Position numbers and translations under genes: made by a program. Shown one piece after another: positions 35,728-46,736 of a stretch of DNA of 64,000 nt. The notes beneath the pieces were generated by a model. That model saw nothing but the letters and a program-made list of their open reading frames with translations, was not told the origin of the DNA and made no database searches. Source of the stretch: Dioscorea cayenensis subsp. rotundata (Eukaryota; Streptophyta; Magnoliopsida; Dioscoreales; Dioscoreaceae); assembly GCF_009730915.1 (NCBI RefSeq), contig NC_052475.1:20642285-20706284 (forward strand), given 5' to 3'. Every line of letters begins with the position of its first letter. Position 1 is the stretch's first letter.

Positions 35728-35984
35728 GTGAATTGACAACCTTAGAAACATAAAAAAGATTTTTCCATTCCAAAGGAGAAATGACTTTTAGTGGGAAAGA
35801 AGATGAAGATGATTTTTGACCATCACTATTACACCAAAGAGAAAAAAAAGTAAAAATCAATGTTATTGAGTTACTAACTATGCTATTATTTAGTGGGATC
35901 AACTTATGTTGATAGGTGAAGGAACTATGAAAGGTGTATTGACAATTGAGAAGATGAGAAGGTAATCTTGATTATAGGGATTTA

Positions 35985-36421
35985 TTTCAAAAATTGCAAC
36001 TCCTAGCTCAAGGATCAAAAATTGTTGGCCAGTATCACAAGGAGACGGAAGTTGCTATGATTCAAGCTAATGTATAGGAGAATTGAGAAGCCACCATAAT
36101 TAAATTTTTAAGTAGTTCAGATCACGAAATTATTGATGTGGTAGAAATGCAACATTATATTTAGAAGATATGATTCATTTGAACAAAAAAAAAATGGAGG
36201 GCAACTTTTTTTTTTTTTAAAAAAAAAGGTTAACTGTTCACAATAGAATTTTAGATCATTTTTGTGCAAATTAAATTGGAAAAAAGATGACAGGGCTACA
36301 CCTAAAACAAAAGCCAAATCAATTAAAAAGAGGAGGGAAAGTGTTAAGTGGAAGGTAATTCTGAAATCCAAATTCATACTCGCAAAATTTAATGTTTTTA
36401 ATGCCGCATGGTGCAAAAGTA
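35985..36421 (+). pseudogene. Ty3/gypsy gag remnant
   Basis: A frame from about 35985 gives the gypsy Gag wording around YHKETEVAMIQANV, then EATIIKFL and VVEMQHY, with in-frame stops. At 36265-36420 follow NWKKDDRATPKTKAKS and a ruined CCHC knuckle (CF-CR). The copia-type insertion at 36422 cuts it off. Its 5' part would lie in or beyond the N gap. Confidence 0.7.
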
Positions 36422-36426
36422 GTTTG

Positions 36427-36960
36427 TGTTGGATGTGGGTCCTTTGGATCTCATTTGGTCCCACATGTTTTACACTCAAACCAAATCCCTCTCATTCTTT
36501 TAGTCCCACATTGTCTATTTTGAAGAGTTGCTAATGAACTCTCTCCTATAAATGCTTGTCCAAACCATGAACCCAAAAACACACTATCTTACTTACTTCT
36601 TCTCTCATATTTTTCTCCCGGGTGTGCTTTTGCGTGCTTGGAAAACCTAAACATTTTGTTCTGTGGTTCTCTGCCTGAACCTTGCGGGTGCTCTTGGGAT
36701 ATCTTGACACCGAACGTGCTAGGCTACGAGAGTTCTTCCTTCCCGGGTTAGTGTATCCTACGCTTGGAGTGAGACCGGAAAATCCTGCACGAGGGAGGCC
36801 AATTCAGCGTTAGGCCAGTGCTTACGCACGCCTACCCGAGGATGGAAATTTTTAACTGTTATTTTTGAATTATTATTGTAGTTTGTATTCTGCAATATTA
36901 TATTTTGTACGCATAATACTATAGGCTATATTTTATATGTAGATATCCTGTATACTGTAT
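36427..36960 (+). repeat. LTR1 of the triple-LTR element
   Basis: Starts TGTTGGATGTGGGTCC and shares with LTR2 and LTR3 the path GTCCCACATTG, CTCTCCTATAAATG (a TATA-like box), CATGAACCCAAAAA and GAGGCCAATTCA. The 3' boundary is not clear because this copy diverges after about 36930. Confidence 0.8.
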
Positions 36961-37071
36961 TCATACATATAATATTGCATCTCGTATTCCTGTACATATA
37001 GTTCTACAGTATTATATTTCTACAAATCAATTTCTGCACATTAAAACTTGCTTGTGTCACATTAGTAGACC

Positions 37072-37973
37072 GTGAACCTGATTAACGTACATTACACACA
37101 CATGGATGCACAATATGATACTTCGTGTAAACCTGTCAAGTTTGACGGTAAGGTGAACTTTAGGAGGTGGAAACATCAGGCTGAATTTTGGTTGTACACC
37201 TTAGGAGTATCCATAGCTCTTACTCTATCCTCTGATTCTGATTCTTATTCTTCTGATCTTGATCCTAGTGGACTTCGCCGATTATCCATCTCGACTGTAA
37301 ACCAAACATCTAGCTCCTTAGCTCCTAGTAAAACTCCTAAAGAGATCGATTTCCACTGCCGCCATAGAATTCTTAGCATTCTTTCTGATCGTCTTTATGA
37401 TAAATACTTTGATTATAAGACTGCTAAGGATATATGGAGTGCCCTAGAAAAGGAGTATGGCCCTGATAATGCTACTAGGATTAGCCACCTGAGCATAGAG
37501 TTTGAAAACTACAAGATGGTAGACGGAGTAGAGATGGGAGAACTGATTCACACCTTTCAGGACTACCTTAGTGCCATAGAGAAGTGTGGTACTGTACACA
37601 ATGAGAGCCACATTGTGTCCATTCTCCTGAACAAGCTACCACTTTCTTGGTCAGGCTTTGCGAATGGACTTAGACACAAGATCGATTCCTTGGACCTTGT
37701 AGGAGTTTACAACACCATTAGAATTGAGGAAGCTAACCCATTCTCGTTCTCAAACCTCTCAGCAACCCAAATCTTCTGCTCCTAAACCTTATGAGAAAAG
37801 TCCTAAACATCTTGCTTTTTGTTTGTGGTAGGACAAACCATGTTGCCCGAGATTGCTTCTTTCGCAAGACTGAACCTGTCAGCAAAAATTCCGGTCCACC
37901 CAAACCGCAAGTAAATGTACTTGAGATGGGTGAACCCTCCTCTAGAACTTTCCCAGATGTCATCTTCAAATAA
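37072..37973 (+). pseudogene. Copia Gag fragment (UBN2 type)
   Basis: The frame 37072-37785 has the copia Gag domain (VKFDGKVNFRRWKHQAEFWL, AKDIWSALEKEYGPDNATR, SILLNKLPLSWSGF). A zinc knuckle (CGRTNHVARDC) follows in another frame from 37828, after a frameshift and a TAG. The likely start is MDAQYDTS at 37102. Coding similarity ends at 37973, about 50 bp before the inverted LTR2. Confidence 0.88.
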
Positions 37974-38024
37974 ATCCGTCCTCTCCCTAACTCGTGTGCT
38001 ACTGAGCCGTTTCCAAGAGTCACA

Positions 38025-38569
38025 CATAGGAAATATACTACTGAATAGCATGCAAATACTACAAACTATAATATGCAAAACACAAACTACAATAATAATT
38101 CAAAAATAACAGTTAGAAATTTCCAGCCTGGGGTAGGCGTGCGTAAGCACTGCCCTAACGATGAATTGGCCTCCCTCGTGTAGGATTTTTCCGACCCTCA
38201 CTCAAGCGCGAGGATACGCTAACTTGGGAATGAAGAACTCTCGTAGCCTATGACGTTCGGCGTCGAGATATCCCAAGAACACCCATGAGGTTCGGTGAGA
38301 GAACCACGAGAACAAAATGTTTAGGTTTTTCGAGACGCATAAAAAGCACACTCGGTTCAGTGCACTAAAAAGCACACGGGAGAAGAATATGAGAGAGAAG
38401 TAAGTAAGCTAGTGTGCTTTTTGGGTTCATGGTTTGGACATGCATTTATAGGAGAGTTCATTAGCAACTCTTCAAAATAAGCGATATGGGACTAAAAAGA
38501 ATTAGAGGATTTGGTTTGAGTGTAAAACATGTGGGACCAAGTGGGACCCACAGGGACCCACATCTAACA
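38025..38569 (-). repeat. LTR2, inverted copy
   Basis: Reverse complement of the LTR1/LTR3 sequence. On the minus strand it starts TGTTAGATGTGGG at 38569 and ends near TTTCCTATG at 38025. Confidence 0.9.
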
Positions 38570-39201
38570 ATCCCCACTACACTCATAACCTAAATACGAC
38601 CAACGATGATAACAGATGCAGCAAAGATTTTTGGGAAGATAATCAATCAAAAGTAAATGATCAAAAGAATAATGAAGGGATGAACAACTGAACCTTGGGT
38701 TTTCACTTTCGATCAAGCTAAGGTGTCTTTGAAGACTTGAACCTTAACCTTTCATTAGAGTTTCAAGCGATAGAGATGGTAGTGAGTCGAGTTCTTGAAC
38801 TACAACTCCTTGAATTAGAATTCAATTTTAATGATAATCTTGTGATTGCACTTGGATAAGCGGGGTTGGCGCATTGTGTAGCCATGCGCTCGATATCATT
38901 TCATGGAGAGTTATTAGTCCCGATGGCGCGTAGCCCGTTTGTCAAGTACAATCACAGATTATCATTAAAAGTTGAATTCGATTCAAGAGTTATAGTTCAA
39001 GAACTCGATTCTACCATCTCATCGATTGAAAACTCTAACGAGGTTGAGGTTCAAGTCTTCAGGCACCTAGCTGATCGGTGAAAACCCAAGGTTCGGTGAC
39101 CGTTCATTATTCTTTTGATCGTTACTTTTGATTGATTATCTTCGAAAATCTGTTGCTCGTCGTTATCGTTGTTGGTCGTATGGGTTATGGTAGTGGGAGA
39201 T

Positions 39202-39730
39202 TGTTAGATGTGATCCTGTGGGATCCCACTGGTCCCCACATGTTTTACGCTCAGACCAAATCCCTCGATTCTTTTTAGTCCCACATTGCCTATTTTTGAA
39301 AGGTTGCTAATGAACTCTCTCCTATAAATGCATGTCCAAAGCCATGAACCCAAAAAGCACACTAGCTTGCTTACTTCTTTCTCTCATATTCTTCTCCGGG
39401 TGTGCTGTACGTGCAGGCCGAGGTGTGCTTTTTGCGTGCCGGGAAAAACCCTAAACATTTGTGTTATGGTTCTGCTCGAACCTTTGCGGTGCTCTTGAGA
39501 TATCTCGACCCGAAGCGTCTTTGAGGCTACGGAGTTCTGCTTCCCGGGTTGGTGTATCGTGCGCTTGGGTGAGGTCGGCAAATCGCGCGAGGCCAATTCA
39601 TCGTTAGGCGATGCTACTGCCACTCTGCGGATGAAAATTTCTAGCTATTTTTCAAATTATTATTGTAGTTTGTGTTTTGCATATTATAGTTTGTAGCATT
39701 TGCATGCTATTCAGTAGTATATTTCCTACG
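39202..39730 (+). repeat. LTR3 of the triple-LTR element
   Basis: 529 bp starting TGTTAGATGTG after the polypurine tract AGTGGGAGAT. It ends ATTTCCTACG (CA decayed to CG), followed by GTTTG. Confidence 0.88.
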
Positions 39731-39735
39731 GTTTG

Positions 39736-40631
39736 TGGAATCCTTGAGGATTTGTGTCAACAAATGCAGGATGGTAATTGTGTGACCAAATTATGGTGAG
39801 TGTTTCAAGCAAATGAAGAATGGATAGCAAATGCATATAATTAATGCAAAATAACATTGATTGATGATAACCATTGGTATCCGCAACATCATATTCTTTG
39901 TTAGACTAAAAATTTTGATTTAAAAGATTTGAATTGGATTTGATCTATTGAAAGCTGGTTTACTAGTCAGATGCGATTGGAATGAAGTTAGTATTGAATG
40001 TTTTATTACTCACTAATACATCTCTGTATTTTTTTTTATTATCAATTGGTAGATATTTATTTGTTTAATATAGTGTATTTTTTACCGGTGAAAATGAGTT
40101 ATATTTTTATGTGATTTTCTTCATTTATGTTCAAAATATTTAAGGCTATTTTGATTCTTTTTTGTTTTTATTTTCTTTGCTAGAAGTCAAGTGATGTTTT
40201 ACAAGAGTTGTTGTATCAATACTCACATCACTATTGAGGATTAACAAAGATGATGAGACATAAATCAAATTCAACATCTGATCATAATATTAAAAAAAAA
40301 AATGAGTTTCTTAAATATATATCTAGTGAGATTATTTTGCATTTGGACAGTTGACAAACTGTATGAATTATATTAACCCTATGCTTGCATTTAATAAGGG
40401 GTAGGGAGTTCTTTTATTGGATGTTATTGGCGATAATTACCCCATATTTTATTAGGGATAAGAATTATTCCCTCAACCAAAAAAATTTTGAAATAAAAAT
40501 AATTAATTTGTACTTATAATAAACATTTATTATTTTCATAAAAATAAAATTTCATTTTTAAAATATCTCCTCTAAAAAGTTTCTCCCTGGATCAAATTTT
40601 ATATATAAAAAAAACTTGTTGATTCTACATA
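39736..40631. other. AT-rich intergenic DNA
   Basis: No coding similarity, clear repeat ends or RNA gene seen. Confidence 0.4.
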
Positions 40632-41136
40632 GACCTGTCCAAGGGCTGGGCTACTCGCTAAACTCCAAAGGCTCGCTCGAAAATTGAGAGTTTGAACAAA
40701 TATATGAGGCTCGATGACTAGGATTGGACAAAATATGAAACCCGTTTCTAAAAAAGACCTCGTCTGGTTTTTATTGTTAAATGCCCGGCCGACCCAGTTT
40801 GATTTATTTAGTTTTTAAAAATGGGTTATAAGAGTTTAAATTTAGTTATTGTAATTGAACAAAAAAATGTATATTTGGTATTTTGATTTTTAATTTATTT
40901 TTGTAGAATAATATTGGGTAGTGTTCACAAATTAATATTATTGTTAATTTTTTATAAATTATCTATTATTTGATGAAAAAAATCTATTTTGACGGATCTT
41001 GGTTAAATGCTATAAAAATTTAGGCATACCCTTTAGGCATACTGAAAAAATGAAGACTTGTATTACTAGGTAAGGCCGGACTTGAGCAAGCTCAAATTTT
41101 ATTAATTATGAATGTGGCCCGACCCAGGGACATGTC
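40632..41136. mobile_element. MITE with GACCTGTCC ends
   Basis: The left end GACCTGTCCAAGGGCTGGGC and the right end (opposite strand GACATGTCCCTGGGTCGGGC) are inverted, with AT-rich sequence between. This kind of Tc/hAT-like short element is common in plants. No clear target duplication. Confidence 0.65.
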
Positions 41137-41153
41137 TTCCGCATCATGCGTAT

Positions 41154-41184
<31 letters not shown>

Positions 41185-42860
41185 TGTATTTTTATTATAT
41201 TTTTAAAAAGGATAATGGGATAAATAATTTTATGATTTAGCTTGTTAATATATATAAATAAAAACGCAGGGACTTTTTATGCAAATTTCTCTCTTTTTGA
41301 AAGCATACAACGAAGTGTTTTTCTCAACATTCGTATAACGAAACCACATCAGGTGTGATTTCTGGTCGACGTCGAACTCTCGCAGCTTCGCTGGTATGCT
41401 CTCGCTCTCGATTCTTTCTTTCTTGATGATTGGTTCAGATATCTTCGGGTTTCTTGGAATCATTTGAATGTTTGTGTGGATTTGCATCTATTCTGTTGAT
41501 GATTTCTTGAGTTTTCTTCAATTACGATTTTTTTCCCATCATTTTTCCCAGTGTTTTTCTTGAGAAATGTGTGAATTTTTTTATGATTTTTTTAAGGATT
41601 TCATGCTGTTCGTCGCCTAAAATTGCCTCAAAGTGTGTTTGGAATGCGGGGAAACAGAAAGGAAGGCTAAGAAATTGATGTTTTTTTAGAAAATGGATGT
41701 CATTTGATTTTCTTAGATCCAAACTACTTGTTTGCCTTTTTTTATTTCTCTGTTTTTTTGGATTTTTCATCTATTTGGTGATTTTCTTGATGTTGAATTA
41801 GGAGTTTCCCATCTATTTCCTGATATTTTTAAGAGGTGTGAATTTTCGGTGATTTTTGAAGGATTTCATGCTGTTCATGGGCTAAAACTGCTTTTAGAGT
41901 GTGTTTTTGGCACTGGGAAACAGAAAAAGAAGCTAAGAAAATGATCTATTTTAGAAAAGGCTGTCCTGTAATTTCCTTCAATATGAATAATCTAGACCCT
42001 CATTAACTTTTTGCTTTTGTTTCTTTTCTTTTTCCTATTTAGGTTGTCAGGTCTTTTGGATTGAAGGTGTTTATCTATAGTGCCTAAATATAACGTTGGT
42101 CAACTTTTTTCAGTGGATAAAATTCATAAAATTAAATTCTTGTTCTATTGTCAAAAATTTCAGTTCTTGGAACTCAGTTTGCAGCAAATTGTTCCTTGTT
42201 TTAGATTAAAATTTCAATATTGGTGGGCTCCTTCATATCTTGATAGCATTGATTTGCATTTTTTAGCATCCAAGCTGTAGAGCTCTTGCTTCACTGTTAC
42301 TTTGTGATTCTATGATGTCTTTTATCCATTTTTTGGCTCATAGATACTGTTTGTTGTATCTCATGTATGTATAGTTTGATTTGACAGTATTATTGGCTCT
42401 TCATTTTACTGTATACTCTTTCTATTTAGTATTTCTCATTTTGTTGCTTTCTTTTTTTTTTATAAATTTTGATTTATGGATCTAAATTTTGGTAATGCAA
42501 TAACACCATAAACTGTATTTTGACAATATCTGTGCTTCAGGCTGATGCTATGCCTCATGAAACTGATCTCTTAATTGATGGCACATATTGAGTGTTGTGC
42601 TCTTAATTGTCATTATGAAAATCTATCTTGCTCATCTCAATTTTTACTGCTCTGCTATCACCCCACAGAGATTCTTGCTTATTGATTCTCCTTCGACCCG
42701 AAGCTATGGCTTGGTTCGAATCACCATTCTTACGCTGGAACTCTTTTGGGGGTCTCGACTTTTCCCTTCCTTTCCAAATATGTTTGTTTCCATCTCCAAA
42801 TGCTTCTGGCTTCTGTGCCCCTATTGCAGTTTCCTTGCAAGAGTTTTTCTGGATTAGAAG
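41137..42860 (+). promoter_or_regulatory. Promoter and 5' leader region of the hnRNP-like gene
   Basis: A TATA-like TATATATAAATA stands at about 41250-41261, after an (AT)n tract at 41157-41184. A CT-rich stretch and a possible leader exon follow, ending at a GTATGC donor near 41393. An acceptor-like GTGCTTCAG at about 42540 suggests a second leader exon. No RRM1 coding sequence, which full-length relatives have, is visible here. Confidence 0.4.
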
Positions 42861-45623
42861 ATGCATAGTAGAAAGGACCGAGCTGCTGCTGTTAAGCAAG
42901 CTGAATCTGTTAAACGAGCAGAACCTGTACAACCAAATGAATCTAATGAGGAGGTAGATATTGGCTGTTGCTTATTTTTCAGAGATGTTTGGTCTTACCT
43001 AGAAAAATGAAACAAGCAGATCTGGATAATATGATAGAGAAAATATTTAGGTGCTTATTCTTATAGAGCTCAGCCTTCAGATTCTTTTTGTTTGAGGCTT
43101 TTCTTTGGTCTCAGGGAAAGAAAGTAACGTGCTCAAGAGCTCAAGAAAAACAACATTGCTTATTCATTGGTAATATTCCTAAACACTGGACAGAAGATGT
43201 TCTGAGAGAAAAGGTGGAAGCGATAGGTGTTGGAGTCACTAAAGTGGATTTGGTGATGGTAAACTGCAGACACCTATCTCCCAGGATATTGCATTAACTA
43301 TGAAATAATTGTGTTACTCACCTTTTTCTGATTCACACATTGTGTTTGTTTTCATTCTTGACTGTTCTATGATAAAGAATACATATCATGGCTGTAATAA
43401 GCATTTTGCTTTTGTTGAGTATCGTGACCATGATTGTGCAAAATATTGTAAAGAGAAAATGTCTGATCCAACATTCAAACTGGATGGTAATGCGCCTACG
43501 GTGACTTACTATAATCCTTCAGCTTCTCAGGTTCTACAATGTCTTTTTGATTACTTTTGGCTCTCCATTTTGTGATGTGTTTATATGTTAAAGTGGAGTT
43601 TTCCAGAACTTTTGGCTTGCATTGACCTTTGTTTATTTTTCCAGGTGAATTCAATTTATGTAAAAAACTTACCTAATAATGTGACTGAAGATCATTTGAG
43701 AAGGCCATTTGAGCACCACGGAAAAATCAATACTGTGGACCTTCCAACTCCAAAGTGTGAATATGGTTTTGTGCATTTTAGTGAGCGGTCAGCAGCCAAG
43801 AAAGGATTACGGAATTCTGAGAGACACCATCTAGATGGTAAAAAATATTTTATCCATAAATATTCTATTTACTCTTCTGGTATTGGCTGTGGTTCACCCT
43901 TTTATGCCACTTTACTGGTTTAATGACAGGTCGAGTCCTTGAGTGCGACCTTGGAAAAGCTCAAACTGTAAAGAAAGGTGCAATAGGACCTAATACACAG
44001 AAAGGTCCTCTGCCACCAAATTGTCCTTCCCAAATGGACAATATGTGCAGGTATGATATATTGTGAACATAAATAGACAAGTGGTTTTGGTGAGTTGCTC
44101 CTGTATTTATTTCCTGCTTGAGATGCATGCCACTCCTGCAATATTAAGTTGTTGTATATGCTTCAGCCAATGCTTGACTGGAGTTATGCTGCACCAGGTA
44201 CACCATTGGTGCCAATAATCTTAGCTGATAAGTGATGACCACTTTCCAAATGCATGTTAGTTGACAGTTCTATTAAGCTGGTGTCATGGCTCACTTTTAT
44301 TTATTTATTTACTTTTTAAGATTGCATGCCGTCAAATGAAAGATTTTCTTCTTTCTATAACAAATGATTAAGCTGGGTGTCATGGCTCACTTTTTTAAGA
44401 TTGCATGTCACTTTTAAAGCTAGGTGTCATGGCTTCATTTCTCACCGTGTATAACATGCTGATAAACAAATGAAAGATTTTCTTCATTCTATTTTGTGTC
44501 ATATATACATCAGGCCAATTGTGACACATTGTATTTTATTGTCCAACCTGTATTCATTAATCTTCAATTTCGAATTTTGATGATTGTTTGTGATTCTCAA
44601 GCCCAACTACATTTTACATGTAGATCTCGGAAATGTCAAAATTGTCTGCTGATCCTAATTGCGGTCAGTGTTGTCAAAACCGGACCGGCCCGGCCGGTTC
44701 GACCAGAAAAACCGGGAACCGGCCATGAGGCCGGTCCGGCTACCCCCTTCGACTCGGTGTTGAAGTAACCCGGCCAAAAACCGGTGACCCGGCCGGTTAA
44801 CCCGGAAACCGGTTGACCCGGCCGGATCTACCGGGTTAAAAGAATTAAAATTTAAAAAAAAAATAAAAATTTTCTATGGCGGGAGAAAGTGAGATTTTCC
44901 ATATATCAGCCATAAAAAATTTCTATGGCGAGTGACTTCAAGCAACGACGGGGAGCGCGAGAGAAACAAGGGAGAACCGGAGAAGAACAAGAAGAAATGA
45001 GAGAGAGACGCCGGTGAAGGCCACTAGACCAGAAGAATGAGAGAGAGAGACACAAGAGAAAGAAAGAGAGAGCACTCAAATAGTTTTTTTTATTCCCTCG
45101 TTAGTGAGTCCCAAGAAAAGGGGATGTTTTTAATTTGTTTTTTTTCTTTGTGAGTCCCAATAGAGAAGTGTGGGAGATGATTAGGGCTTTTAAATATTTT
45201 ATTTTTTTAATATTTTATATAAACCTAAAATTTTAAATATTAGATTTAATTCTATTTTAAATATTTTTAAAATCAACAAATATATATAAAATAAAATTTT
45301 AAAATAACATTTTTAATTAATTGTGTTTTTTAATTATTAAAAATATAAGTTATATTATTTTTTTTATCATTATTAATTATTATAATATATTTTTTAATAT
45401 TTTATTATCGACTTCCCTGTTCAGACCCCTGGTCGACCCGATTATCGACCGAACTCGACCGGGCTGACTGTCAACCGGCTCAGCTGCGGCCCCACTACTG
45501 ATTGCGGTTGTCTGTTTACTGCTCTTCGTCATTCTTGTAATTGCCTGCAGTGGAAGTGGAAGATCCGGCGAAGGCCAGCAAAGTAACGATATGATTCAAA
45601 AGCGCAAATTCAACCTGTATTAA
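42861..45623 (+). CDS. hnRNP Q/R-like (LIF2-type) RNA-binding protein, truncated and probably decaying
   Basis: Exons: 42861-42953, 43115-43258, 43378-43530, 43645-43837, 43930-44050, then uncertain 3' exons (from 44167, and 45551-45623). The first five join in frame. They encode a short N-terminus and two RRMs: EKQHCLFIGNIPKHWTEDVL...KHFAFVEY, corresponding to RRM2 of the LIF2/hnRNP Q family, and NSIYVKNLPNNVTEDHL...YGFVHFSE, corresponding to RRM3. The first RRM and acidic N-terminus of full-length relatives are missing. Exon 5 ends in phase 2, which reads the next exon in a frame that stops quickly. The family-like wording (PMLDWSYAAPGTPLVP) lies in another frame and ends at a TGA near 44236. 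A C-terminal-looking SGSGRSGEG tail sits beyond a MITE. LIF2-type proteins bind RNA and regulate chromatin-linked gene expression in the nucleus. Either a shortened paralogue or a young pseudogene. Confidence 0.75.
44658..45508 (+). mobile_element. CCGG-rich hAT-type MITE, copy 2 (complete, with target duplications)
   Basis: The element is 44666-45500 (835 bp). Ends are CAGTGTTGTCAAAACCGG and, on the other strand, CAGTAGTGGGGCCGCAGC. The octamer ATTGCGGT is exactly repeated at 44658-44665 and 45501-45508, which marks the hAT superfamily. Both ends are very GC-rich (many CCGGCC), while the middle is AT-rich and includes a GAGAGA tract. No coding capacity. It lies in the 3' part of the hnRNP-like gene. 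Confidence 0.93.
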
Positions 45624-46569
45624 TGCCTCTCGAAATTGTTACATGACATTGTGATCATACAGTTGTGAATTTTCGCAAATATCAACTGAAATACACTAAC
45701 ATGTTAGCTTTCTTTTGTCTTGTGGCATGTCATATCTCCTTTTCTTTTTTTTTGGTTATTCTTTTGGTCTGTATAGGCCTTAAATACCTTGTAGTAGACT
45801 GTTCTTCATCATGAATGAAAGTTCAAGCTTGAAATCAAAGCAACCTTCTCATCTTTTTTTATTTCTCTTTTTTTTGGTCAAAATTCATCAAATTATTCAG
45901 TTTAAACAATATGATTCTAGTGAGTAGGCTTTTTTTCACCTTTTTTTTTTCACTATCAATGAATTAAAGTTATAAATTGCGGTAGGTAACAGTTTAATGA
46001 AAAAATGATGCTACGAATAATTCATTGTGAGTATTCAAAACAATTTTATTTTGTTTATGTTCAATATTTATACTAATTATAATTACAAATATCTTTAATC
46101 TTAATTTATAAAATCCGTTTGCATGTCCAATTAGTTCAACGAGATTTATACTTTAATTTATACATGTAACCTTATTCAATTCGTCATCAATCCAAATTAA
46201 GAACATTAATAAATAACATAATTCAATTCTGACCAGAAATAATCAATCCTAAGCTAACGAGTCAAACATCAAAGCAAGATTATACAATATATTTATACAT
46301 AATTTAGTTCATACATGTCATGTTGCTTTCAAGTTTCAAACTAAATTAAATTAAAATCAAACAAAAGAACAAAAAATAAATAAAAAAAGAAAAAAGTGCC
46401 AATTGAAAAAGACCCCTACAAGAGAAACAAAAGCAGGGCTGAGCATGCACACGTCACCACCTAATCATCATCAACAATCTAATCCAATCTCATCCATTAA
46501 AATTCCCTCAAGATGCGTGTCCATCATAGCAAATAAAACCTAATACCTCCACCAATCCCCCCATAAACT
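45624..46569. other. Intergenic DNA
   Basis: AT-rich sequence between the hnRNP-like gene and the carrier promoter. No gene, repeat ends or RNA recognised. Confidence 0.45.
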
Positions 46570-46603
46570 GACACGTGTCATTTACCCCTCCAATCTATAA
46601 ATA
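46570..46603 (+). promoter_or_regulatory. G-box/ABRE and TATA box of the ATP carrier gene
   Basis: The palindromic GACACGTGTC (46570-46579) contains the CACGTG core bound by bZIP/bHLH factors and matches an ABA-response element. A TATAAATA box follows at 46596-46603, about 134 bp before the start codon. A related ACACGTCA lies near 46450. Confidence 0.65.
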
Positions 46604-46736
46604 CACATATAATGAGGGACATATTCACAAAAAAACCCCCACATAACTAAACATTTTTATACCGGTTTAGCACCATTGGAATAGCGTTAATTCCAATTCC
46701 CAAATTGGAATAAGAAAAACAAAGAAAGGCCAAGAA

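Larger units (their letters stand above)
38025..39730. repeat. ~1.7-kb imperfect palindrome
   Basis: The left arm (38025 to about 38880) and right arm (about 38925 to 39730) are inverted copies. Each arm comprises one LTR plus roughly 300 bp of internal sequence ending at the polypurine tract. Matching landmarks are GATAATCAATCAAAAGTAA, GAACCTTGGGTTTTCAC and CGAGTTCTTGAACTA on the left, with their reverse complements on the right. A spacer of a few tens of bases lies at the centre. Divergence between the arms shows it is not an assembly mirror of a single copy. Confidence 0.88.
36422..39735 (+). mobile_element. Rearranged copia-type element with three LTRs in + / - / + order
   Basis: LTR1 (36427 onward, +), then gag (37072-37973, +), then an inverted LTR2 (38025-38569, -) with inverted internal 3' DNA, then internal 3' DNA and LTR3 (39202-39730, +). 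The polypurine tract AGTGGGAGAT precedes LTR3, and its inverted counterpart (ATCCCCACT) follows LTR2. The whole block is flanked by the pentamer GTTTG (36422-36426 and 39731-39735), as expected of one integration event. Pol is absent and no primer site is recognisable after LTR1. Confidence 0.8.

Noticed and set aside
34670..35902. Long open frames of 335-410 residues on both strands
   Set aside because: They consist almost entirely of X from the N run and carry no information.
36117..36479. Minus-strand frame of 120 residues
   Set aside because: Hydrophobic chance frame opposite the gypsy gag remnant, which itself is recognisable on the plus strand.
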